Assembly (NCBI GenBank): GCA_045631225.1
Contig: JAZQUG010000016.1
Coordinates: 1 to 64,000, forward strand
Direction of reading: 5' to 3'
Source: Fimenecus sp045631225
GTDB taxonomy: Bacteria; Bacillota; Clostridia; Oscillospirales; Acutalibacteraceae
DNA: 64,000 bases
The notes beneath the pieces were generated by a model. That model was not told the DNA's origin. It was given only the letters and a program-made list of their open reading frames with translations, and searched no databases. The position numbers and the translations under genes are program-made. Shown here one piece after another: positions 42,401 through 49,338 of this stretch. Within the stretch, counting starts at the first letter, position 1. Each line of letters opens with the position of its first letter.

Positions 42401-43268
42401 TACAAGCATAGCAATCCCGGACAGTTTAAAAGAGGTTGGTGAATATGCTTTTTGCTATTGTGTAAATATTAAAGATATATATTATATGGGAACAGAAACA
42501 GAATGGAAATCAATTTATATTGGTGAATATAATAATTCTTTAACAAATGCAACAATTCATTATAATTCAACAGGTGTTACATATTCATTAAGGTCAAATC
42601 AAATTAATATGATGTCATTTGCTATGGCAAACACTACTGATTTAATAGAATATAATGCATCTACATCAAATGCAATTTCAGGTAATGAATATATTATTGT
42701 TGTATTGAACAGCACATCTGATATAAATGATTTTACAAATACTGAATTGCTTTATATCGACCAGAGAACAGCAGAAACAGATGGTGATATATCATTTAAT
42801 TATGTTCCTAAATCTGATGAAGATTGTGTTGTTTATATCATAGGTGTATTCTCTGATACAAATTCAGTTAAACAGGAACAGGTTACTCCGGTAAATCCTA
42901 ATGAGCCTATTATTCCTGATGAACCTGAATATAACTACACATTTACAATTCAGCAACCATCAAGAACTGAAATCCGTAACAAAGACGGTATTATTCTTCA
43001 CGCAAATGTTGAGGGTACTGCACCAAATGGTTCTTATGTAAGATGGGAATCAAGTAATGGCAACTTTGATGAAGATGCAGATGGTTCGAATCTTGAGATT
43101 ATTGCAAAGAATAAAGGCTGGACAACATTCACAGCAATTCTTTGTGATGCTGACGGTAGCGAATTAGCTCGTGACAGTGTTGAGATGTACTCAAAATCAG
43201 GCTTCTTCGATAAAATCGGCGGTTTCTTCCGTTCACTCTTCGGCACAACAAAGATTTACGAATATTAA
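39480..43268 (+). CDS. Large secreted BspA-like leucine-rich-repeat surface protein
   Basis: This 1262-residue protein has a signal peptide (to about residue 29), an N-terminal acidic, beta-rich region of some 320 residues that I do not recognise, then a Lys/Ile-rich beta stretch (about 330-570). A poly-acidic linker (DDSEDNGDDSNEDDEPEN) leads to the BspA start (CGDNLTWTFDDSTGTLTISG). Twelve LRR_5 units lie at about 650-1000, interrupted twice by a near-identical 38-residue insert (SSDEYGxLFxKxKT). An Ig-like domain follows, and the protein ends SKSGFFDKIGGFFRSLFG plus seven residues, the core of the cysteine-tail module without its cysteines. BspA-like proteins bind host proteins or glycans. 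GGAG precedes ATG 39480. Confidence 0.85.
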   Translation: MKKVFIKVLSVLLVVTIFATSLPFSALATEENAKNNQTISTDMGDMSMTATNSFGEMLTESLSEQTDEQNNGYYISDIEYEGYCALVTFVTQQDCTIRVAVYEEDTGRMVTTASADVLATDTEAIVEFEDELPDYFVLKAFMLDKNVAPLCKAYTCNEMTKMYEDFLATTVEDFPEDKVINLDESEDNNFLVMSDDTETITTDGATNVLLSYNAGTGVYTFGNIDNQIKSLKKDDIFYFDNGNVEELTFIKVGAIDIDGTTAQITEAETSIEEVFDTVKINNEMSSGDFTVDEDDELDEGIIYEGVEEVEESDDEINTYAFDDSPSITFKHNYTLDKTSKPKEPKKITKNISLTGSIKIEGTAGLSIKGTFKYYLSTKFSEIEFTLTPSISLKITIEGKGRVEVKLKALDYSPCIGVYVGISPKFIVEASVKATFDATLKFTLGVGYNTTDGLVNKSEKPSFKPEFKIEGEIFLGVDLAPRAYLVKEKFAKVELSSEIGAKLTAKISTDTGKNHLCDSCLDGDIDLVGDLTGKFVIGEKTKLENNVSVKFIDIKIDIVEFYYSYTYNEFGWDNCPYKNDDSEDNGDDSNEDDEPENVTDSGKCGDNLTWTFDDSTGTLTISGNGEMDDYNYNYSYTNRPWESYQYDIKKVVITNSVTSIGNFAFYNCNKLASVTIGNSVTTIGNSSFYGCVNIANITIPDGVTTIGDKAFYWCRTLANMTIPGSIISIGSRAFNYCVSLTNFIVDSNNNYFSSDEYGVLFNKTKTKLIQYPSGNIRTDYTISDSVTSIYSWAFSSCHNLTSIIFPNSVTIISEGMFENCNSLTSIMLPDSITTIGDHAFFGCRSLTSVTIPDSVITIGDNAFQSCDSLTSITFPDSVISIGIRAFYKCTNLTSVIIPDSVTSIFVGAFEECDSLTSFTVDNNNKYYSSDEYGALFDKDKTVLFQYPVGNTRTNYIIPDNVTTIGNEAFYACENLTSIAIPDSLKEVGEYAFCYCVNIKDIYYMGTETEWKSIYIGEYNNSLTNATIHYNSTGVTYSLRSNQINMMSFAMANTTDLIEYNASTSNAISGNEYIIVVLNSTSDINDFTNTELLYIDQRTAETDGDISFNYVPKSDEDCVVYIIGVFSDTNSVKQEQVTPVNPNEPIIPDEPEYNYTFTIQQPSRTEIRNKDGIILHANVEGTAPNGSYVRWESSNGNFDEDADGSNLEIIAKNKGWTTFTAILCDADGSELARDSVEMYSKSGFFDKIGGFFRSLFGTTKIYEY
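41428..42474 (+). repeat. Twelve LRR_5 coding repeats of about 69 bases
   Basis: DNA repeats encode units of about 23 residues with consensus DSVTTIGDxAFxxCxSLTSITIP. Units 1-4, 5-10 and 11-12 are separated by two copies of a 38-residue insert (about 41701-41820 and 42229-42345). The near-identical stretches (for example GTGTAACA/ATCAATTGGT) could allow slippage or recombination that changes repeat number. Confidence 0.85.
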
Positions 43269-43295
43269 AATTTGATTTGCTTAACAGATTATAAG

Positions 43296-43330
43296 AAAAG
43301 CTGTCTTACGTTTTTTGTAAGACAGCTTTT
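43296..43330. terminator. Bidirectional terminator after the LRR gene
   Basis: AAAAGCTGTCTTAC (43296-43309), GTTTTTT, GTAAGACAGCTTTT (43317-43330): a perfect 14-bp stem with A-run on one side and T-run on the other. It serves the LRR gene and the convergent hydrolase gene. Confidence 0.92.
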
Positions 43331-43343
43331 ACTATGTAATTAA

Positions 43344-44321
43344 TTATAAATATTTACTTATGAAATTATCAACTGAGCTCCAGTATAATTCAGGATTTAC
43401 AATGGAATTTCTTGCATGAGGTGAACCCTCAATAGTAACTTTTTCTTTATCACTTGCCGCACAAGCATCATAGTTTCTATCAAGCATTTCGTAAGGTACG
43501 AATGTGTCCTTGTCACCATGAATGAAAATCGTTGGTGTTTTTGATTTCTTTAACTGCTCAATTGATGATGCTTTTCTGAAATCAAAACCTGAACATACTT
43601 TGTTAATCGTGTTCATACTGTTAAGGAATGGGAATGTTGGCATTTTAAAATTGTTTCTGATTTTATTATCAAAAATATCCCAAACTGATGTAAATCCGCA
43701 GTCTGCAACAGCAACCTTAACATTATCAGGTAAGTTTTCACCTGTAGCCATCATTGTAGTTGCTGACCCCATCGATTCACCGTGAAGAACAATCTTACAA
43801 TCAGGATAGTTTTCAATAATAAAGTTAATCCAATCAATAACATCAAGTCGGTCTTTCCAACCCATTGTTATACGTGAAGATTCACTTTCAGCATGGCCAT
43901 TAAGAGATGGAGTTAAAACATTATAACCCATTTCATGGTAATGCTTTACATAAACTCCCATACCTCTTGGACTGGAAGTGTAGCCATGAATAACAAATAC
44001 AAAAATGTTGCTTTCTTTTTCAGGTAAAATCAGATTAGCATGCAAAATCTTATCAAAATTTGTGGACTTGATTACAAGTGATTCTTTTGGCATTTCATCA
44101 AACCACTTTATGCCGTCTCTTTTTAAATTATCAACACGAACTCTTTCTTCATCAAGTTTTTTTGGTTTACCACTTGCTATTTTTGCAATAAATGGTGTTT
44201 CTAAGCCTTGCTCAGTTAATGTAAAATAGTACAAAAATGAACCGATTGTAAGATATAAAGCACCAACGGATGAACCGATAATTGCTGATGTTTTAAGAAT
44301 ATTTTTTGTAGTTTTTTTCAT
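43344..44321 (-). CDS. Membrane-anchored alpha/beta hydrolase (serine esterase/peptidase type)
   Basis: This 325-residue protein has an N-terminal membrane helix (about residues 10-33) and an outside or membrane-facing hydrolase domain. The nucleophile elbow is LHGESMGSA (Ser near residue 185), the oxyanion loop VIHGYTSSPRGMGVY near 112, with the acid in IFIHGDKDTFVP (Asp near 272) and His in EGSPHARN (near 303). It resembles the Firmicutes hydrolases annotated as 'alpha/beta hydrolase' near YqkD. Substrate unknown. TACCTCCTT on the plus strand gives a strong SD. Transcribed alone and divergent from the DivIVA-like gene. Confidence 0.88.
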   Translation of the reverse strand: MKKTTKNILKTSAIIGSSVGALYLTIGSFLYYFTLTEQGLETPFIAKIASGKPKKLDEERVRVDNLKRDGIKWFDEMPKESLVIKSTNFDKILHANLILPEKESNIFVFVIHGYTSSPRGMGVYVKHYHEMGYNVLTPSLNGHAESESSRITMGWKDRLDVIDWINFIIENYPDCKIVLHGESMGSATTMMATGENLPDNVKVAVADCGFTSVWDIFDNKIRNNFKMPTFPFLNSMNTINKVCSGFDFRKASSIEQLKKSKTPTIFIHGDKDTFVPYEMLDRNYDACAASDKEKVTIEGSPHARNSIVNPELYWSSVDNFISKYL

Positions 44322-44342
44322 AAAGCATACCTCCTTAGTTAT

Positions 44343-44371
44343 ATTTTACATCCAATTCAACACATTGTCTA
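44343..44371 (-). promoter_or_regulatory. Promoter of the alpha/beta hydrolase gene
   Basis: Minus strand: TAGACA (44371-44366), 17 bases, TAAAAT (44348-44343). The leader is about 16 bases, enough for the SD. Confidence 0.55.
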
Positions 44372-44410
44372 TCTTTTTTTTACATAAATATATAAATTTT
44401 TCAATAAGTG

Positions 44411-44439
44411 TTGTTTTATGACAAAATTTCTGTTAAAAT
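44411..44439 (+). promoter_or_regulatory. Promoter of the DivIVA-like gene
   Basis: TTGTTT (44411-44416), 17 bases, TAAAAT (44434-44439), 33 bases before ATG 44473. Confidence 0.55.
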
Positions 44440-44472
44440 ATATTAAAATCATATATCAAGAGGAAAATTTAT

Positions 44473-45195
44473 ATGGGTAATGAATTTACAGTTATGAAAA
44501 CAGCTCTTTTTGGTGGCTTTAAAAAATCGGATGTTCTTGCATTTATTGAACAGCTTCAGGCTGAAACAGCAGATGCAAATGAAATGCTTGATGAAAAACG
44601 TCGAGAGGCACTTGACCTTAAAAACAAAATCGAAGAGCTTGAAGAAAAACTTGAATCTTTATCAGTTGTTAATGAAAAGCTTGCTGAAAAAGAAAAAGAA
44701 GTTGAAGAACTTAATAAAAAGCTTGAGGATGCTTTGTTTGAAAATAAGCAATTAAGCGAAAAAAGTGTTGAGTTTGATGAAAAGAGTGAAAAGTTAAGAC
44801 GTGCTGAAAAGCAGATTGGTGCTGCATATATTGATGCTCGTCGTTATTCTGTTGACCTGGTTGAAAATGCAAAAATCAAAGCAAAGGATATTGGTGCTTT
44901 TGCGTCTCAGGATATTAAGCGTGAGGCTGCTGAAATTGAATCCCTTCTTAAGGATGTTGATGTGATTTCAAGAAAGTTTAATTCTTCAATTGAACAGCTT
45001 CATAAGGATGTTTATGCATTGAGCTCAAAGCTTAATTCTTCTGCATCAAACTTGCTTAATTTGCATACAGACTTGTCTGAACTTGAACCACATAATTTCG
45101 ATTATGAAACAGTTGCTGATGAACAGAAGGATGATGTAACATACACTGTTTCAAGTGAAGAATATGTTTCTGTATCATTTGATGAAAACGATTAA
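44473..45195 (+). CDS. DivIVA-like coiled-coil protein
   Basis: This 240-residue soluble protein begins with a short segment, TALFGGFKKSDVLAFIEQLQ (residues 10-29), that resembles the lipid-binding start of DivIVA/GpsB proteins. A long coiled coil follows (residues 30-120, with EELEEKLESL-type heptads), then a second helical region and a low-complexity acidic tail. DivIVA proteins mark curved membrane at poles and septa. The N-terminal match is short, so family assignment is tentative. It lies 29 bases before pcrA and both could share its promoter. Confidence 0.6.
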   Translation: MGNEFTVMKTALFGGFKKSDVLAFIEQLQAETADANEMLDEKRREALDLKNKIEELEEKLESLSVVNEKLAEKEKEVEELNKKLEDALFENKQLSEKSVEFDEKSEKLRRAEKQIGAAYIDARRYSVDLVENAKIKAKDIGAFASQDIKREAAEIESLLKDVDVISRKFNSSIEQLHKDVYALSSKLNSSASNLLNLHTDLSELEPHNFDYETVADEQKDDVTYTVSSEEYVSVSFDEND

Positions 45196-45224
45196 ACTAC
45201 TTTTTATGTTATAGGAGAATATAA

Positions 45225-47579
45225 ATGTATTCACAAATTTGTGAGTTAAGAAAAAAGATAATTGAAAAAGAATTTAATAAAATGAATCCTATGCAATTAA
45301 ACGCGGTCTTATCGATTGATGGACCGCTTTTAATTCTTGCGGGTGCCGGTAGCGGTAAAACAACGGTTTTGGTAAATCGTATTGCTAATCTTATAAAATA
45401 CGGTAATGCATATAATTCAAATGAGCTGGAGTACTATCCCGATAATGATTCTTATGATTTGTTAAAATCATATTATGATGGAAACAGCACTGTTTATCCC
45501 TTTATCAAGAATTTATTATCAGTTGATGCACCTAAGCCATGGGAAATACTTGCATTTACATTTACTAACAAGGCTGCTAACGAATTGAAAGAACGATTAG
45601 CCTTAAGAATAGGTGAAGAGGCAAATGATATCTGGGCTGGTACTTTCCACTCAATTTGTGTTCGTATTTTACGCCGAAATGCTGAATTGTTAGGTTTTTC
45701 AAAGCATTTTACCATATATGATACTGACGACAGCAAACGAATTATGAAGGATTGTCAGCGTCTTCTTAATATTGATGATAAATTTCTTCCTCATAAATCG
45801 ATTCTTGCAGAAATAAGTCGTGCAAAGGATATGCTCGTCCCTCCTGAAGAATTTTTAAGCTTGGGTAGTGGGAATTACAGAGAAAAGCAAATAGGCGAGT
45901 GTTACGCTAAATATCAGAAGCTTTTAAAAAATGCTGATGCAATGGATTTTGATGACATTATTTTCTATACAGTTAAGCTTTTAAAAGAAAATGATGATGT
46001 AAGAGAATATTATCAAAGAAAATTTAAATATGTTCTCGTTGATGAGTATCAAGACACTAACCATGCTCAATTTATGCTTACAAAACTTTTGTCAGAGGGT
46101 TACAACAATATATGTGTTGTTGGTGACGATGACCAGAGTATATATAAATTCCGTGGTGCAACAATTGAAAATATTCTGAGTTTTGAGAATAATTTCAGAA
46201 ATGCTGAAGTTATTCGTCTTGAACAAAATTATCGTTCAACACAGAACATTCTTGACGGCGCTAATGCTGTTATTGCTAATAACGAACAGCGTAAGGGAAA
46301 GAATCTTTGGACTGCAAACGGTTCCGGTGATAAAATTGTTCTTAATACTCTTGAAGATGAGTTTTCAGAAGGTAAATTTGTTGCTGATGAAATAATGAAG
46401 CAAATGAATTCTAACAGAAGATTCAGTGATTTTGCTGTCCTTTATCGTATGAATTCAATGTCCAACTCAATTGAAAGATGTTTTGTAAGAAGTGGTATTC
46501 CATATAGAATTATTGGTGGACATAAGTTCTATGACCGTATGGAAGTTAAGGATGCATTAGCGTATCTTTCTGTTATTTCAAACCATGATGACAGTGTTCG
46601 TCTTGAAAGAATAATTAATGTACCGAAACGTGGAATCGGTGCAACAACAGTCGCAACAGCTAAAGAGATATCAGATGCTTTGAATATAAGCTTATTCCAG
46701 GTTTTTAAGACTGCTGATGAATACGAAAAACTCAAAAGAAGTTCACAAAAGCTTATTGAGTTTACACAGATGATTGAAAGCTTTGCAGATTTGCTTAATC
46801 GTGAGTCTATGTCATCGGTTTTCATTTCATTACTTGAAGAAACCGGATATAAAGATTATCTTGCAGCAACAGATAAAGAAAAGCTTGAAGACAGACTTCA
46901 AAACTTGGATGAATTGAATTCTAACCTTATCAGGTTCAAGGAAGAAAATCCGGAGGGTGAGTTGTCCGATTTCCTTGAAGAAGTTGCGTTGTTGACTGAT
47001 ATTGACAATTATAATGCAGATGCTGATTCTGTTGTTCTTATGACACTTCATGCATCAAAAGGTCTTGAATTTCCTGTTGTATTTATTCCGGGACTTGAAG
47101 AAGGTGTATTCCCGGGAATGCAATCTCTTTACGATTCTTCTGAAATTGAAGAAGAACGAAGACTTGCTTATGTAGGAATTACACGAGCAAAAGAAAAATT
47201 ATATCTTCTCAATACTCGTTCAAGAATGATTTTTGGGTCAACAAAATATAACAGACCATCAAGATTTTTAGAAGAATTACCAAAGGATTGTTGTGAGGTG
47301 CTTGTTAAACCAAAAACACCAATTCGTAATTCTGCAGTTTCAGCAAATATTCAACAATCAAAGCCTGTTACAAGTGGATTTGGTGTCGGATTTAAATCCG
47401 GAGTAAAAAAATCAACAGAATCGTTTATGGTTGGTGAAACAGTTACTCATAGGGTATTCGGCAAAGGTATGATTGTTTCATTAAAACCAATGGGTAATGA
47501 TACACTTATAGAAATTGCCTTTGAAAAGGTTGGCACAAAAAAGATTATGGCAAATATGGGTGTTGTTAAAAAAGTATAA
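45225..47579 (+). CDS. pcrA: UvrD/PcrA-type ATP-dependent DNA helicase
   Basis: This 784-residue SF1A helicase unwinds DNA 3'-5' in repair and rolling-circle replication. Motif I is GAGSGKTT (residues 40-47), then AFTFTNKAANEL (Ia), VDEYQDTNHAQF (II), GDDDQSIYKFRGA (III), RLEQNYRSTQNI (IV) and LMTLHASKGLEFPVVF (V), with YVGITRAKEKL (VI). Between motifs I and Ia there are about 40 extra residues (NAYNSNELEYYPDN...). The last 50 residues (VTHRVFGKGMIVSL...) form the PcrA C-terminal domain that touches RNA polymerase in Bacillus. SD is AGGAG. Confidence 0.93.
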   Translation: MYSQICELRKKIIEKEFNKMNPMQLNAVLSIDGPLLILAGAGSGKTTVLVNRIANLIKYGNAYNSNELEYYPDNDSYDLLKSYYDGNSTVYPFIKNLLSVDAPKPWEILAFTFTNKAANELKERLALRIGEEANDIWAGTFHSICVRILRRNAELLGFSKHFTIYDTDDSKRIMKDCQRLLNIDDKFLPHKSILAEISRAKDMLVPPEEFLSLGSGNYREKQIGECYAKYQKLLKNADAMDFDDIIFYTVKLLKENDDVREYYQRKFKYVLVDEYQDTNHAQFMLTKLLSEGYNNICVVGDDDQSIYKFRGATIENILSFENNFRNAEVIRLEQNYRSTQNILDGANAVIANNEQRKGKNLWTANGSGDKIVLNTLEDEFSEGKFVADEIMKQMNSNRRFSDFAVLYRMNSMSNSIERCFVRSGIPYRIIGGHKFYDRMEVKDALAYLSVISNHDDSVRLERIINVPKRGIGATTVATAKEISDALNISLFQVFKTADEYEKLKRSSQKLIEFTQMIESFADLLNRESMSSVFISLLEETGYKDYLAATDKEKLEDRLQNLDELNSNLIRFKEENPEGELSDFLEEVALLTDIDNYNADADSVVLMTLHASKGLEFPVVFIPGLEEGVFPGMQSLYDSSEIEEERRLAYVGITRAKEKLYLLNTRSRMIFGSTKYNRPSRFLEELPKDCCEVLVKPKTPIRNSAVSANIQQSKPVTSGFGVGFKSGVKKSTESFMVGETVTHRVFGKGMIVSLKPMGNDTLIEIAFEKVGTKKIMANMGVVKKV

Positions 47580-47583
47580 AATT

Positions 47584-47612
47584 AAGAGGTCACTTTTTGT
47601 GGCCTCTTTTTA
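47584..47612. terminator. Terminator after pcrA
   Basis: AAGAGGTCAC (47584-47593), TTTTT, GTGGCCTCTT (47599-47608) with one G-T pair, then TTTAAAT. Convergent with the gene ending at 47643. Confidence 0.85.
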
Positions 47613-47642
47613 AATTATATTACTTCTATAATTTTGATTTTA

Positions 47643-48137
47643 TTATTGACTACGGTCACTTATTTCAACTGCTATGCGTTCGGCGAAATGTTTTTCCACA
47701 TTTTTGAGAATAATTTCAAGATTGTATGGTATGTCAGCACAAAGTGCATCGATTTCATATAATAACTCTTTACTATTTTGTTTCAACTCTTCGTCATCGT
47801 CAGCTATAAGTTCTTCCAAATCATACTTTTTTCCATCAACACAAACTGTTCTGCAATCAAAATGGTCAGGAAAACTAAATGATAATTCAGGATATATGTT
47901 GTGTAAATCTGTAAGTTCAATATAATTACCAGTTATAACACCGTATTGACCATCTAAAAACTCGGGGTCATTGTAATCATTTATATATTCAAGATTATCT
48001 TTGTCTTCATCAAAATAATCATTTAAGAAATCGAAAAATGTTTCAGTAAGTTTTTCATCGTTAAAAACAATATTGATTGCATCTTCAATGTTATTATTTT
48101 CTTCAATTTTTTCTAATTCTTTTCTTGTAAATTTCAT
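47643..48137 (-). CDS. Acidic protein of unknown function
   Basis: This 164-residue, strongly acidic soluble protein (many Asp/Glu, e.g. DYFDEDKDNLEY) has no signal peptide or recognised motif. ATG 48137 (MKFTRKELEKIEENNN) has AAGGT upstream; a longer reading would overlap the rodA/ftsW gene. It lies 19 bases after that gene and is probably the last gene of a three-gene run with DUF4091 and rodA/ftsW. A single Cys pair (FDCRTVCVDGKKYD) near the middle may be functional. I cannot assign a role. Confidence 0.6.
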   Translation of the reverse strand: MKFTRKELEKIEENNNIEDAINIVFNDEKLTETFFDFLNDYFDEDKDNLEYINDYNDPEFLDGQYGVITGNYIELTDLHNIYPELSFSFPDHFDCRTVCVDGKKYDLEELIADDDEELKQNSKELLYEIDALCADIPYNLEIILKNVEKHFAERIAVEISDRSQ

Positions 48138-48156
48138 ATTATACCTTGTGATATTA

Positions 48157-49338
48157 TTATATTTCCGAAAATGGATTGTAAATATTTGACTGACTAACAT
48201 GAATCATATCTCTCTGCTGATTATATCTGTAAAAGCTTAAAATCAGACCAATTGAGAAATAAATACAGAGATTAGATGAACCGCCTGCACTGAAAAACGG
48301 CAGGGTAATACCAATAACAGGTAAAAGCATAAGACACATACCTATATTGATGATAACTTGTCCTATAATCATAGCAGCAACACCATAGCACATAACTTTT
48401 GTATTACCGATATTGTCATGTCTGCCTGTGTTAATAACTCTCAACACAATAAATGTCAGAATAAGTAGTGCGATTATACATCCGATTAAACCGAGCTCTT
48501 CTCCTATGACGGTGAAAATCATATCGTTTTCTGCTTCAGGTATAGCATCAGGTGTCTGTGTAAGTGAACCGTTGAATAGACCTTGACCTGTTATTCCACC
48601 GCCGCCAAGGGCTGCAAGTCCTCTTTTTTGCTGATAAATAATATCGGGATATAAATCAGGATAGGCGAGGGCTAAGAATCTTTCTTTTTGAATATTATCA
48701 AGTAAAAATATCCATGCAAGAGGAAGTGCTGCTAATACTAAAAGTCCGCCACCTAAAAAGTATCCCCAATGAAGCCCTGCAACAAAGAGCATTGCAACAG
48801 TAATTATCATAAAGACGAGAGCAGAACCCATGTCACCGGATTTTATAACCAAAGCAATTGGTATTAGTGCATGAACTGCAAGCTGTGCAATAGAAAAAGG
48901 ATGATTTATATTCCCTTTAAGCTTTTCAAGATGTACACCAAAAGTAATAATAAAGCCGATTTTTACTATTTCAGATGGTTGGAAATAAATTGAACCAAAC
49001 TTAATCCATGTCTTGGCATCAGGTCGTTCAAGAGGTCCGACACCGATTACAAACAGTAAAAGCATAATTCCGATACATACTAAACCGATTAACGGAGCTA
49101 ATTTAAAGATAAACTCGTAGTCAATAATTGAAATTATTAATGCTATTACAATACCTGCACAAACAGCTGCTGCCATAACAATGGAGTCTCGTGAAAGAAT
49201 TCCACCATCACCGACAGTCCACTTTGTTGCACTCATAACAGATAAACAGCCAAAGGCTGAAGCTAACATACAGAGTAGCAAAAGTAATTTATCAGTTTCT
49301 TTTATAAAATTTTTTAGTTCTTTAAAAGCTTGTTTCAT
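48157..49338 (-). CDS. rodA: SEDS-family cell-wall polymerase (RodA/FtsW-like)
   Basis: This 393-residue membrane protein has about ten membrane segments and is of the SEDS class, which polymerizes peptidoglycan from lipid II. Conserved pieces: GPLERPDAKTWIKFGSIYFQPSEIVKI (quoted in part; extracellular loop with WI.G....QPSE), KSGDMGSALVF near 170, EAENDMIFTVIGEELGLIG near 278 and PVIGITLPFFSAGGSSNL near 350. More RodA-like than FtsW-like by the short N-terminus and QPSE loop, but no mreCD or pbpA is near, so the symbol is tentative. Its ATG overlaps the stop of the DUF4091 gene by four bases. Confidence 0.88.
   Translation of the reverse strand: MKQAFKELKNFIKETDKLLLLLCMLASAFGCLSVMSATKWTVGDGGILSRDSIVMAAAVCAGIVIALIISIIDYEFIFKLAPLIGLVCIGIMLLLFVIGVGPLERPDAKTWIKFGSIYFQPSEIVKIGFIITFGVHLEKLKGNINHPFSIAQLAVHALIPIALVIKSGDMGSALVFMIITVAMLFVAGLHWGYFLGGGLLVLAALPLAWIFLLDNIQKERFLALAYPDLYPDIIYQQKRGLAALGGGGITGQGLFNGSLTQTPDAIPEAENDMIFTVIGEELGLIGCIIALLILTFIVLRVINTGRHDNIGNTKVMCYGVAAMIIGQVIINIGMCLMLLPVIGITLPFFSAGGSSNLCIYFSIGLILSFYRYNQQRDMIHVSQSNIYNPFSEI

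Noticed and set aside
41428..42474. Regular DNA repeats as a CRISPR array
   Set aside because: The repeats are in frame within a protein gene, encode LRR_5 units and vary among themselves; there are no unique spacers of constant size.
28076..43268. LPxTG or other sortase signals on the secreted proteins
   Set aside because: No LPxTG-like motif with hydrophobic stretch and positive end is found in any of the secreted proteins; the dockerin and the cysteine tail are the only terminal modules.
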